64,000 nt of DNA, taken from assembly GCA_963921795.1 (NCBI GenBank), contig OY997643.1:11542052-11606051 (forward strand), written 5' to 3'. Shown here piece by piece: positions 32,101 to 41,969 of this stretch (its first letter is position 1; each line of letters starts with the position of its first letter). The translations under genes and the position numbers were made by a program. Source of the DNA: Nannobrachium achirus. Lineage: Eukaryota; Chordata; Actinopteri; Myctophiformes; Myctophidae. Below the pieces are notes generated by a model. It ran no database searches, was not told the DNA's origin, and saw only the letters and a list, made by a program, of their open reading frames with translations.

Positions 32101-32308
32101 GCCAACAATAATAATGACGGCAGTTTTGTGGATTAGTTTATTACAAAAAAATGGGACCGGCAACTCAATGGAACTACTTTTAATTCAGCACAAAATTGAC
32201 CACAGCTCTGACCACAGCTTTCAGTTGACCAAATAATGCCCTCACAACAGCTTCATTGATGGTGAGTATTCCATACAGATGTGGTTGCAAAATAGGCGAA
32301 CTATCACT
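29148..32308. mobile_element. TTAA fold-back element split by a LINE
   Basis: TTAA at 29144-29147 and 32309-32312. The ends are AGTGATAGTTCGCCTATTTT and its reverse complement. The left terminal repeat is broken after 29198 by LINE family A and resumes near 30813 (AAGCTGTTGGGAGGGCATT). The resumed arm pairs with about 31960-32260 and, less closely, further inward. Without the LINE the element is about 1.5 kb. A hAT-like end lies in the right arm near 31815. No transposase is seen. Confidence 0.8.
29204..30529 (+). pseudogene. LINE family A ORF2: reverse transcriptase and C-terminus (5' truncated)
   Basis: Non-LTR retrotransposon (CR1/L2/Rex1-like group; clade not decided). The frame is open from the truncation point at about 29199 and starts inside the motif RPISILSSISKVMEKIV. 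Visible RT motifs are FQSGFRESHSTDTC, MLDLQKAFDTVDH, GVPQGSILGPLL and FADDSALL (catalytic FADD). These are followed by the thumb region and a C-terminal NTRGS...MWNALPQALKE segment. A 3' UTR and AATC units end the copy near 30813. Endonuclease and ORF1 are missing, so it cannot move by itself, but no stop interrupts the remaining frame. Confidence 0.85.
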
Positions 32309-32312
32309 TTAA

Positions 32313-33082
32313 CACTTTGTAAGCCGAAATAGAATGGGGGTTGGTAGATTAGCCGTGAAATTTCTATTATTGTATTGTGATCGAGACATAATATTATGTT
32401 TATAAACATGAGCCCGCAGCCCCTCCATCTTGAACAGCGCCGTTGTTTTTTCTTTTTTTTTTTCCCCAGGTCAGTAACTCACTGTGATTTTCTCAATCTC
32501 CGTTGGGATAGAATGGGTGTTTTGGCCGATCATCGATCTCCCCGTGCGTTTCGCGTGCGCGATCCGTTCACGTAAATGTCCCCGCAAATAATCCATGTGT
32601 GACTCAAGAGCAGAACTGAAAATTTTCGCTAGCATAGCCCCTAGCATGGCTGCTGTAGAAGCACCAGGGTACAGACAGTAACCGAATGGGATAATGTGCC
32701 TTGGAAAAGGAAAGGCCAATGACATCCCTTCTGCTTCATCTCAGCCCAGCCATGAGCTATCGATGCACGAGTGGTGACTAGGGAAGGTCGCCGATTTTCG
32801 GATGAAAATCTTTTATTTCAGTAAATACGGGAAAGTACGGGAAAAGACGATTGGCTGCCCCTCCCCCCCCAGGAAGTTCGATATAGTACGGTTTTAACAT
32901 TAAGGGGCTCCCCGTGGCTTGGAAAGGGTTAAGTTGCTATTAAATTCCTTGATGTCATAGGCTATATTCGACCATAGGCCTAATATACTGCCTATAATTT
33001 TTTTGTACTAGAAGCTTGGCCGCCCTTAGGGCGGCCGAGCGTCTAGTCGGCGACCTGGCCAACTCGGGAACAATGTAAATAG
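32313..33082. other. No gene recognised; GC palindrome at 33018
   Basis: An open frame on the minus strand at 32471-32725 has no recognisable domain. A TTGGCCGCCC-TTA-GGGCGGCCGA palindrome lies near 33016-33038. A polypyrimidine-AG stretch (32445-32470) may be a stray splice acceptor. Confidence 0.35.
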
Positions 33083-33995
33083 GGAATGAATTCCCCGCCC
33101 TTTAATGCAAACCCCATTATACCTGTTGTCATAGGATCCGTTTTGACCATCTGTTTGCGTGTGTCCATTTATGCCCATATACAGTATGGAGATATCTTTC
33201 TGTCTATGTCCATTTTATGCCCATATATGGAGATCTCTGTAGGACCCGTTTTTACCATCTGTTTGCCTGTGTCCATTTATGCCCATATATGGAGTTATCT
33301 GTCTGTCTGCGTCCATTTTATGCCCACATATGGAGATCTCTGTACTGTAGGACCCGTATTGGCCATCTGTTTGCCTGTGTCCATTTATGCCCATATATGG
33401 AAATATCTGTATCTGTCTGTCTGCGTTGAATTTATGCCCATATATGGAGATCTTTGACCATCTGTTTGCCTGTGTCCATTTATACCCATATATGGAGATA
33501 TCTGTATCTGTCTCAGACCGACAGACTGTCTGTCTGCATCCATTTTATGCCCATATATGGAGATCTATGCAGACACAGTGCCGGTTCCAGAAAACCCTGA
33601 TGTCAGACATCAGAATCCGAACCTTTCGTGCTGGTTCCAGAAAATCGTGTATCGGGTCGGGTCGAGGCCGGGCACTGCACTACCTGGTGTGGCGGGGAAT
33701 GCGCGTGCCGAATTTGAAATAGGGAATGAATGCCCCACCCTTTAATGCAAATCCCATTATACCTGTTGTCATAGGACCCGTTTTGACCATCTGTTTGCCT
33801 TTCCATATATGGAGATCTCTGCAGACAGTACTGGTTCCGGAAAACTCTGATGTCAGACATCAGCTCCGCATACGGGCATCCATTTTATGCCCATATATGG
33901 AGATCTCTGTGAAAGTCCTACCATTTAATGCAAACCCCATTATACCTGTTGTCATAAGAGCCGTTTTGACCATAATTGCCTGTGTCCATTTAAGC

Positions 33996-35104
33996 CAGGG
34001 ATGTCAAACATACGGCCCTCAATCCGGCCCCAGGCTTGTAGAGCATATATTTCTGAGCATTTAGAAAAAAAAAGTAAGTCTCTAGCCCATTCCTGTCCTG
34101 AGTTATGATTGTTTTAAGAACTGCAGGCTAGGTTTCTCCCACCAGGTGGCGGTGATTGAGTTGATTGATTGGAATGTTAAGTGATCAGCTCTCTCTCTCT
34201 CTGAAGGAACTCTCTCTCTGCTAGGAATGGGGTAGGGGACCTGGCTATGAATAACACCTGAACGTACCTACAATATTCGAACTGTACTCAAAGATTACAC
34301 ATATTAGACATGGAAATTAATGTTGTTAAGAAAATAACTTATTTAAAAAATATAATAATAATAAAATGTAAAAGTTTTATTATTCAGATATTTTCTGAAT
34401 ATGCCATTATTGTTCATTACTTTTATTCTTTTTATTATAAAATACAATAAGGGTAATTATTGTCCTGCATCAATAATATTTTTTTTTAGCCATTTACAAA
34501 TTATAGCAGAGACTATCAGGAATTGAATTATTCTATTATCAAATGGTTTATTCTTATTGGCACTTCTTAAAGGAGTAGTTCACCCCCAAAATGCCATGGA
34601 GCCAATGTAGACTCATTCATAAAACAGAAATTTGATTACAATAAATGCATGCCTATTGATTCCGGATGGGGACCCAAATGCATTTGGGTCCCCATCCGGA
34701 ATCAATGGGGGGAAGTGTACTATTATCACATTTTTGTCTTAGTAATGCGACAAATAAAACAAAAATATATTATTGAACTCAAGTCTCCATGGAGTGAGTA
34801 ATCAAAGAAAAAAAGAAGTCCTTTTGGGGATGAACTACTCCTTTAAACAAATAGCATCTCTCGTACCTAACTGCAACTGTAATACCAATAATGAAAGTAG
34901 CTATTTTACTTAATAATGAACACAATTTGTAAAATGATATACTGCTATACTGCTAGCTATAGCAGTGGCTAAGACGACAGGAAGAAAAACAGAGCGAACA
35001 TGTGAGCGAGTGTGCATGCCCTCCGATCCGCGACTGGTTCGGCCCTCATCAAGTCGCCTTTCATCCAATCCGGCCCTCACCCCAAAATGAGTTTGACACC
35101 CCTG
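33996..35104. mobile_element. hAT element with perfect 8-bp target duplication
   Basis: Begins CAGGGATGTCAAACATACGG and ends GAGTTTGACACCCCTG. ATTTAAGC flanks both ends exactly (33988-33995 and 35105-35112). It interrupts the satellite array and itself contains a TTAA element. No transposase is encoded. Confidence 0.88.
34571..34842. mobile_element. TTAA MITE with a perfect 52-bp palindrome
   Basis: TTAA at 34567-34570 and 34843-34846; ends AGGAGTAGTTCACCCCC and GGGGATGAACTACTCCT. In the centre 34655-34706 is a perfect palindrome without spacer (arms ATTGATTCCGGATGGGGACC and on). The ends resemble those of the element at 50369-50788, so the two are probably one family. Confidence 0.85.
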
Positions 35105-36358
35105 ATTTAAGCCCATATATGAACATCAGAAAACGTCATATTGATGACATTCAATACGTAACCATGGCATTTTTTGTTGACTCATGTGGTGTACGTGATG
35201 TCAGAGCCTTTTATGAAGTGATGTCACAATGAGTCAGCGCTTGCGCCGGTTTCCTCAGAAACAGCCTGATGTCAACAATCATCTCCGCATACGGAGAGTC
35301 CGAACGTTTCGCGCCGGTTCGGGAAAATGCGCATCGGGTCGGGGTCGAGGCCCGGCACTGCACTCCGCGCCGCGGAACCAAATCTGAAGCCGGTGGGACG
35401 AACGGTTCTCGAGATACGCGGATTACATACACCTGTCATCTACAGAAGTTCTCAGATGATACCGTGGTGGTCAGCCAGATCTCTGGTGAACACACGTCTG
35501 AGCATGATGGTTTGGTGAAGGACTTTGTGCAGTGGAGCGAGGCCAACCATCTCCGGCTTAATGCTAGCAAGACCAAGGAGATGGTCATGGACTTTCGTAC
35601 GACTAATCGTGTTCTCCCGGTGCCTAACACCATAAACGGAGAGGTGGTGGAGTTTGTGGACAACTACAAATTCCTTGGAATGCACCTGAACAGCTCTTTG
35701 GACTGGTCTGACAACACTGAGGCGATCCTCAGCAAGGGGAAGAGCAGGCTGTTCCTCCTGAGAAGACTGAGATCGTTTGGCGTGTGCAACAAGATGCTTC
35801 AGATGTTCTACAAGTCAATTATGGCTAGTGTTCTCTTTTTTGGAATATCTTGCTGGGGGGGCAACAACAGAGCGGGTGACACTGCCAACCTCAACAGACT
35901 GGTGAGTAGGGTGTGTCATGAAATGAAAAATTGAGAAATCAGGGTTTTACCTATGGTTTCAAGTTGTATTATGATATAATGAACCATAATCAAAAGCAAA
36001 AAAGTGAGTTTGACTTTATTTACCTACCCCCTTTTTTGATTGAAAAATTTTTAGGCGTTTTTGGTGGATTTTGACCATTTCCGCCTAAATCAAAAATGTT
36101 CTTATTTGTAATTCTTTTGGCAATTTTTATCATCACCATTCAAAACCAAATATTCACAGCACTTGGAAATGGTCCTTTTAAAAATAAAACCTTTATTTAC
36201 TTTCCAATAAAGCCTTTAATCTTCTGACCTGCAAAGACGACAGCCAACAAGTTGCTACCAGCCATCATAACTGATTGAGAGTACACTCTGTACACTGGAC
36301 TGGTTTCTCACCTTTCACAACCTGTTATTTGAATTAAATTGAGGCAACTCACATTAGG

Positions 36359-36789
36359 ATGGGTCCCAAGACCAGGCATGAGGCTGGGACTAGCCTTGCT
36401 GATGTGACAGGTCCAGGAGAACCCATGGCACAGACCGAGCTACCTACCCTCCGGGGCGTCCTGAGGCACGGCATCTACCTGCAGGAGAAGAAGCTGTTGG
36501 AGGAAGGGGTGGATAGGAGGAACTACAGCATCAAGCAGCTGAGTATGGATGTCATGATGGAGGTGGTGAGCTGTTGGCAGAGGGCCAATGCTCAGTTCAG
36601 ACCCCCAGTCATATTCAAAGACAGGTCCATAGAACAGTGGCCTGGACTGCTCTGGAGAACTTCGCCTGGAACAGAGGGGGCATGAAGAGAGAGGAGGACA
36701 GGAAGAACTTCCTAGACAATCTGGACTCCCTCTTCAACATCGTCTCCTGTAGTCATGAGATCCTCCCCTGCTCAGAGTCAGGGTGTGAG
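36359..36789 (+). pseudogene. Coding fragment in left arm of the hAT palindrome
   Basis: An ATG at 36359 opens a frame with LPTLRGVLRHGIYLQEKKLL and ANAQFRPPVIFKDRSIEQW. After a frameshift near 36640 a second frame continues with NRGGMKREEDRKNFLDNLDS and a cysteine motif (CSHEILPCSESGC). It looks like part of a real protein, reminiscent of uncharacterised transposon-associated proteins with N-terminal leucine-rich and cysteine-rich segments, but I cannot name it. The next codons lie beyond a 287-bp insertion. Confidence 0.6.
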
Positions 36790-37076
36790 CACTCTAACCT
36801 AACGCGGACAGTTTAGTGTAGGCAGATGGGCGGGCGCGGTGAGTCTCTCCGCAAGTCTCCAGCCAATAGCATGTGTTCTCCTCCCCCCACCCCCCTCTGC
36901 TGCTCTGCTCAGCGCAGAGAACGCTGGTGCGTCATGACGTCAACACATTTGGTGCGACGCTCTCTGCACTCTGATTGGTTAGGGAAATTCTACACTTCCT
37001 ACAACAGTGATCATAACGCGATCGCCCAGGCTTCTTTTTCTTCCGATCGCCTAAAGAAGTCTGGGTTTCCGAGGCT
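36790..37076. mobile_element. Insertion in the left arm with 10-bp direct repeats
   Basis: AGGGTGTGAG lies on both sides (36780-36789 and 37077-37086), while the right arm has it once. The inserted 287 bp begin CACTCTAACC and end CCGAGGCTA; no convincing inverted termini are seen. A 9-10 bp duplication would suit a Mutator-like element, but this is inference. Confidence 0.6.
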
Positions 37077-37243
37077 AGGGTGTGAGGGATGTCAGGAGGG
37101 GGCACACCTGCTGGACTGTACTGTAGGAGAGAGAAGAGGATTCCGAAGCTGGAGCTGGCTTTCATGATGTCCATGAAGACCAGGCGGCCTCCTGGCCAGA
37201 AGGCTTCCATGATGATGGTGGGACCTGATATAAAGGAGACTAA

Positions 37244-37569
37244 AGCCCTTTGCACACAGGACAGTTAGCGTTTTTTTCGTTTGCTGCATGAATAAAACGC
37301 ATTGGATTTGGTGTGCAATGCTGTGCGGAATCGGCGCTGCGGATCCCAAAAGGAGTCATAAAAGGAGTGATGAGTTTTTTACCGCATGCGACAAGACACA
37401 CAAATCGAACTGGGTTCGATCGAGAAAAAGACGCACGGCCGCAGCCACTCGTCGCACGGCCAATTCGGATCCGGTGTGCATGAGGTCGTAGAGAATCATT
37501 GTTTTCTTTTTAAAAAGTGAAATTGTCCGTTTTATCCGTACGGATAAACGTGCCTGTGTGCAAAGGGCT
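37244..37569. mobile_element. PIF-Harbinger-like MITE, TAA target duplication
   Basis: Begins AGCCCTTTGCACACAGG and ends CCTGTGTGCAAAGGGCT (perfect 17-bp inverted termini). TAA lies on both sides (37241-37243 and 37570-37572). 326 bp, GC-rich interior, no coding capacity. It lies in the unique centre of the hAT palindrome. Confidence 0.85.
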
Positions 37570-37794
37570 TAAGAGTCAAAATGAACGGAAAGAAAAGGCT
37601 GACAAGATAAAGAAGGCTACTGCAGAGAAGGAAAAGGAACACCAGAAGGAGTTAGATGACAGGAGGGGTGCTGAGGCAGAGCTCTTGCTGCAGGAACAGA
37701 ACACTGAAGCTACAGCTGAGACCATGGCTGAGGAGAATGTGATGAAGAGAAACACCCTGAAGATTCCAAACACTGCTCTAGCCACCATCAGGAC
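37570..37794 (+). pseudogene. Further coding fragment in the centre of the palindrome
   Basis: Open frame with a charged coiled-coil-like stretch (KEKADKIKKATAEKEKEHQK) followed by EENVMKRNTLKIPNTALATI. It runs on the plus strand like the left arm and could be a later part of the same captured protein. Function unknown. Confidence 0.5.
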
Positions 37795-38348
37795 TGAAGC
37801 CTTCTGGCCAGGAGGCCGCCTGGTCTTCATGGACATCATGAAAGCCAGCTCCAGCTTCGGAATCCTCTTCTCTCTCCTACAGTTACAGTCCAGCAGGTGT
37901 GTCCCCTCCTGACATCCCTCACACCCTGACTCTGAGCAGGGGAGGATCTCATGACTACAGGAGACGATGTTGAAGAGGGAGTCCAGATTGTCTAGGAAGT
38001 TCTTCCTGTCCTCCTCTCTCTTCACGCCCCCTCTGTTCCAGGCGAAGTTCTCCAGAGCAGTCCAGGCCACTGTTCTATGGACCTGTCTTTGAATATGACT
38101 GGGGGTCTGAACTGAGCATTGGCCCTCTGCCAACAGCTCACCACCTCCATCATGACATCCATACTCAGCTGCTTGATGCTGTAGTTCCTCCTATCCACCC
38201 CTTCCTCCAACAGCTTCTTCTCCTGCAGGTAGATGCCGTGCCTCAGGACGCCCTGGAGGGTAGGTAGCTCGGTCTGTGCCATGGGTTCTCCTGGACCTGT
38301 CACATCAGCAAGGCTAGTCCCAGCCTCATGCCTGGTCTTGGGACCCAT
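37795..38348 (-). pseudogene. Coding fragment in right arm of the hAT palindrome
   Basis: Inverted twin of the left-arm fragment. It is not interrupted, so it reads further: after the shared frameshift it gives NFLDNLDSLFNIVSCSHEIL, then CEGCQEGTHLLDCNCRREKR and KLELAFMMSMKTRRP. The same frameshift occurs in both arms, so it predates formation of the palindrome. Reading past about 37795 is antisense to the central fragment and is probably meaningless. Confidence 0.6.
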
Positions 38349-39073
38349 CCTAATGTGAGTTGCCTCAATTTAATTCAAATAACAGGTTGTGAAAGGTGAG
38401 AAACCAGTCCAGTGTACAGAGTGTACTCTCAATCAGCTGGTAGCAACTTGTTGGCTGTCGTCTTTGCAGGTCAGAAGATTAAAGGCTTTATTGGAAAGTA
38501 AATAAAGGTTTTATTTTTAAAAGGACCATTTCCAAGTGCTGTAAATATTTGGTTTTGAATGGTGATGATAAAAATTGCCCAAAAAATTACAAATAAGAAC
38601 AATTTTGATTTAGGCGGAAATGGTCAAAATCCACCAAAAACGCCTAAAAATGCAATTTTTCAATCAAAAAAGGGGGTAGGTAAATAAAGTCAAACTCACT
38701 TTTTTGCTTTTGATTATGGTTCATTATATCATAATACAACTTGAAACCATAGGTAAAACCCTGATTTCTCAATTTTTCATTTCATGACACACCCTACTGG
38801 TGAGGAAGGCGGGCTCTGTCGTTGGATCCTCCTTACAGGGGGTGGAGGAAATGGCCAGGGTGCGTACAGCTAGGAAGCTGGTCGCCATCTTGGAGAACTC
38901 CTCCCATCCCCTCTACCCTGAGATCTTTGGTTACTGGAGTATGAGAGGAAACAACCGTTTCCGCTACCCAGGACGGAGGTGCGAAAGACTTGGAAAGTCC
39001 TTTGTGCCGGTCGCTCTCAAGCAATACAACGAGACTCATGATGGTCGCTTGCCTAGGCCTAATTGGATTACCT

Positions 39074-39197
39074 AGGACAACTGTTACCTTGCACTACTGG
39101 AACAAAAGTTGTACTGACTCTGACCTCTAACGTACTGTTCCCTGAGAGGGTTCCTGTGGCGTCTTGCTGTGGCTCCCATTATTGCTTTAAAAGGGAA

Positions 39198-39228
<31 letters not shown>

Positions 39229-39810
39229 TCTTGACTTATTTGCACTGACTTGTGTCACTTTTTTTCTGGCCCTGCACTATTGGGTTGTGTTGGTTGTACT
39301 GTGTATTATTGCGGTGTTGATATGGTGGTGTGATACTTGTGTTGCATGACTGCATTGACTGTTATGTGCTCTCTTTTGTTTGGCACTGTTTGTTAAGTTA
39401 TGCTTGAGTATAGCTTTTTTGTCTGTGTGACGTGTCACTTATGAGCGTTGAATGTTTCGTGGTCACTTTATGTATATTGTGCTGTCTCGCTACGAGGAGG
39501 GCCGCATGTCACAGGTGAGAGTGAATGGGGGAGAGGCAGAGCCAGGCCCAGAGGACCTCACCTTCAGCTAGGGGGTGTGTTTGAAGGGCGGTACATACCT
39601 GCCTACCTGTTATCAGCCTGATAGTCCAGCAGCTGCGAGAGCTGGTCACTTTGGGGACACACCTAAAAGGAGCTCTGCTCTCCACTCATTCACTCTCTGA
39701 ATCTCTGTGTGAGAAGACCTGTGTGGAGGAGAAGCGCTTCCTTTAATATGGCCCAATGTGACTGAGTAATGAAAAGCCCACCTGAGCTGCTGGTTAACCG
39801 GGCCTGTTTC
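39074..39810. other. LINE B 3' region, (TA)n run and unclassified insertion
   Basis: (TA)n at 39200-39228. From about 39500 the sequence changes character (ACAGGTGAGAGTGAATGGGG), then runs on to TTGACGCCACA near 40160-40171. It could be a solo LTR or an unknown repeat inserted in the LINE 3' UTR, but no target duplication was found. Confidence 0.4.
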
Positions 39811-39990
39811 TGAAACCCACCGGAGCTCCGGGTTTCTCCGCTGTTTCCGAAACCCACCGGACCTCCGGGGTTCTCCGCTGTTTCCGAAACCCACCGGACC
39901 TCCGGGTTTCTCCGCTGTGTTCCGAAACCCACCGGACCTCCGGGGTCCTTCGCTGTTTCCAAAACCCACCTGAGTACGAGGTCCTCCGCT
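39811..39990. repeat. About 36-bp tandem repeat, 5 units
   Basis: Units read TTCCGAAACCCACCGGACCT followed by CCGGGTTTCTCCGCTG, with small length changes. Antisense frames built on GGPVGFGN come from this array. Confidence 0.85.
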
Positions 39991-40233
39991 GATGTCCCGC
40001 CTACCTGAGTCCCTGGCGCTCCGGCTCTCTACAGTATCACGTGTGCCTAGTGCTTACCTGCTGCTCCATTGAAACTCCTGCCCATGTAAACTCACTTTTG
40101 TTAATAAATGTGCCTGTTGGCTTGCACTTGGAAACTGTGTTGTGTATTGGTTTTGGGTCTTGACGCCACAATATATTTTTTGCAATAGCTTTCGACACTT
40201 TATGTTTTATTAATCTTTTTTTGTGCTTGCTCT

Positions 40234-40378
40234 TTGGACTGTATACGACAGTACTCTTTTTCTTTTTCTTACTTCTCTGTAACTTGTAACCTTAACTGCT
40301 GTGCTGCCTTTGGGCAACTGAATTTCCCCCGTGGGATAATAAAGGTATCTATCTATCTATATCTATCTATCTATCTAT
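40234..40378 (+). mobile_element. LINE 3' end with (ATCT)n tail
   Basis: GTAACCTTAACTGCTGTGCT and AATTTCCCCCGTGGGATAAT followed by AAAGGTATCTATCTATC units is a common fish LINE 3' end. It probably belongs to family B upstream. Confidence 0.6.
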
Positions 40379-41394
40379 ACACAGACACGCAGACACGCAT
40401 GCAGAGACTTCTCACATTTATTGTAAGATTAACCTGCTATAGCCTGGGGATATTTCTAATGTTAGTTTTACAGGTTTAAAACATATCTTGTAGGAAAAAT
40501 ACAACAATTACATTGTTTAATTTTTACAACTAGCGTGTAGTAGGCCTAAATGTGTTCTAACTTGATTCTATAGTACACTACTCCACATATTTTGCTTTTG
40601 TTTAGATCAACGATGCTGCAGCGGCTCCTTTGAAGTTTGTTTCTCAACAAAATAAATGTGTCCAGACTAGCTTGATTTATTAGAGCCTGACAGTCACAAG
40701 TGTCTCAATTTGGGGACGCCTGAAAAGTCAGGGAAATGTGGGACTGTCCCACCCAAAGGGGGACATCTGGTCACCCTACCTGCACCAAAGAATTGCCATG
40801 TCCATGTGCAAATATGTTTGCATAGCCTATATATATTTTACAAACCTTTTCACCATAAAGCATAGCAGCAGTATGATAGTCTTCCAAATCAAATGCTGTG
40901 ATGCATAGCATCGGAACATGACCTATTTGCACAGTGCACCATCATGCATTAATTGAACACACCTGATTCCAATAGCTCTAATGTGATTAATTTGGAGTGC
41001 ATAGGATAGCTGTCTGTAATGGTCACCGTTTGACAGGTAAAGACCACTGTAACAGTCACTATAATATTTAAATGACAAAGGGATAATATGCAAACATGGA
41101 CAGTCTGACAAGCAGAATTGACTATAGGCGAAATGGCTCTTCAACGGCCAGATACGGTAGGCGAAAAGACTCTTCTCCACGACGAAAGTGCCAGGCGAAA
41201 GTACAGTACCAAATGCATTTAGGCTAATATGTTTTCGACGAATTTGCCTGACACCATAATATGTGATCAAATACGATCTCTCATCGCAACTTGTTTGTTT
41301 GGACCACAGCCCGGTTTTTGAACTACACCACTAGGTCTAAGTTGTTAAAGTCTTTGCAGTACAATTACTTCATTTCACACATTGCTATCTAATA
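40379..41394. other. No gene; end of outer hAT and unclassified sequence
   Basis: Contains the right end of the proposed 11.7-kb hAT element (about 40690-40778) and the GGTAGGCGAAAAGACTCTTC segment (41156-41175) shared with 14605-14700. No supported reading frame. Confidence 0.45.
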
Positions 41395-41673
41395 AACTTA
41401 GAACCAGATCCCCTCATTGTCATTTTGGGAGTATCTGATCAGAGTAAAAAGCTAAGAAAACATCAGCAATGTTTCCTATCTTATGGTCTCATTATTGCAA
41501 GGAAGTTGCTTCTTATGCATTGGAAGAAAAAAGATGCGCCAACCACAAAGATGTGGCTCAGTGACCTTACCAACACGTTACGTCTTGAAAGGATTAGATA
41601 TACTCTTGGGGACAAACTTTCATATTTTGATAAAGTATGGTCACCTCTCACAGCATACCTATCAGTAACATAG
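41395..41673 (+). pseudogene. L1/Tx1-like LINE ORF2 C-terminal fragment
   Basis: Reads DPLIVILGVSDQ, LIIARKLLLMHWKKKDAP, MWLSDLTNTLRLERIRYTLG and FDKVWSPLTAYL. This is the typical C-terminal pattern of L1/Tx1-type ORF2 (LIARK..LLHW, then LEKIRY, then W.P). It ends in a normal stop. About 80 codons remain; 5' truncated. Confidence 0.72.
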
Positions 41674-41969
41674 GCTATACTTGGATGGTCGGGTGTCAAT
41701 GACGGTAGAGTAGGGACGGGTGGGAAGGGGATGGGACTTTCAGAGATACTACTTAGGATCATGACTTGTATGTTTTCTATTGTTTGTATGTATATGTATT
41801 ATTTATTTATGTTAACTGTTTCATTGTGTGTTTTTGTAAATGTATAACTTTTGATTTTGTGTGGAAAAAATGAGAAAAAAAGAGCATTCATTGTTGCATT
41901 TATCTCTGACTTAATGTAATTTGCAAAAAAAAACAAAAAAAAACATTTGAAACAATTACTTCATTTCAG
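41674..41969. other. 3' UTR-like sequence before the exon at 41970
   Basis: Low-complexity T-rich and A-rich stretches follow the LINE fragment. The last 20 bases form the acceptor of the zinc-finger exon. Confidence 0.45.

Larger units (their letters stand above)
33083..35436. repeat. Irregular satellite built on TGCCCATATATGGAGAT
   Basis: At least ten copies of a CCCATATATGGAGAT core with spacings of roughly 50-110 bp alternate with TTGACCATCTGTTTGCCTGT and GTCTGTCTG words. A longer unit starting GGGAATGAATNCCCC recurs at 33084 and 33722. The array is interrupted by a hAT element (33996-35104) and resumes at 35113. Open frames repeating PYMEI and HLFACVH are by-products. A stray core is also at 58088-58105. 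Confidence 0.8.
35907..38796. mobile_element. 2.9-kb palindromic hAT element with about 1-kb arms
   Basis: Ends TAGGGTGTGTCATGAAATG and its reverse complement. CTGGTGAG flanks both ends exactly (35899-35906 and 38797-38804). The arms (35907 to about 37207 with one insertion, and about 37795-38796) are nearly identical inverted copies; one difference seen is CCCTCCGGGG versus CCCTCCAGGG. The centre is unique. Both arms carry the same coding fragment in opposite directions. No hAT transposase is seen, so movement would depend on a transposase elsewhere. Confidence 0.88.
35437..39073 (+). pseudogene. LINE family B ORF2 C-terminal half, split in frame by a hAT palindrome
   Basis: Non-LTR reverse-transcriptase remnant different from family A. 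35446-35906 reads KFSDDTVVV (FADD-like motif), LRLNASKTKEMVMDF and YKFLGMHLNSSLDW. The frame resumes after the insertion at 38797 (LVRKAGSVVG, SHPLYPEIFGYWS). Removing the insertion and one copy of CTGGTGAG restores a continuous frame to about 39073. The 5' end is truncated in the satellite array. A fitting LINE 3' end with ATCT units is found at 40234-40378, but another repeat (about 39500-40160) lies between. Confidence 0.8.
29042..40778. mobile_element. Possible outer hAT element of 11.7 kb filled by later insertions
   Basis: Left end TATAGGGTGACCAGATCC; right end, read in reverse, TAGGGTGACCAGATGTCC. The flanks TCTGCACC (29034-29041) and CCTGCACC (40779-40786) match at 7 of 8 bases, as expected for a hAT target duplication. 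Everything between about 29144 and 40600 would then be later insertions into a once short element. Two independent related elements with similar flanks by chance is the alternative. Confidence 0.5.

Noticed and set aside
33086-34064. Several frames repeating PYMEI and HLFACVH
   Set aside because: By-products of the satellite array; all frames of such an array can stay open.
39646-39969. Minus-strand frames rich in GGPVGFGN, resembling a low-complexity protein
   Set aside because: Antisense of a 36-bp tandem repeat.
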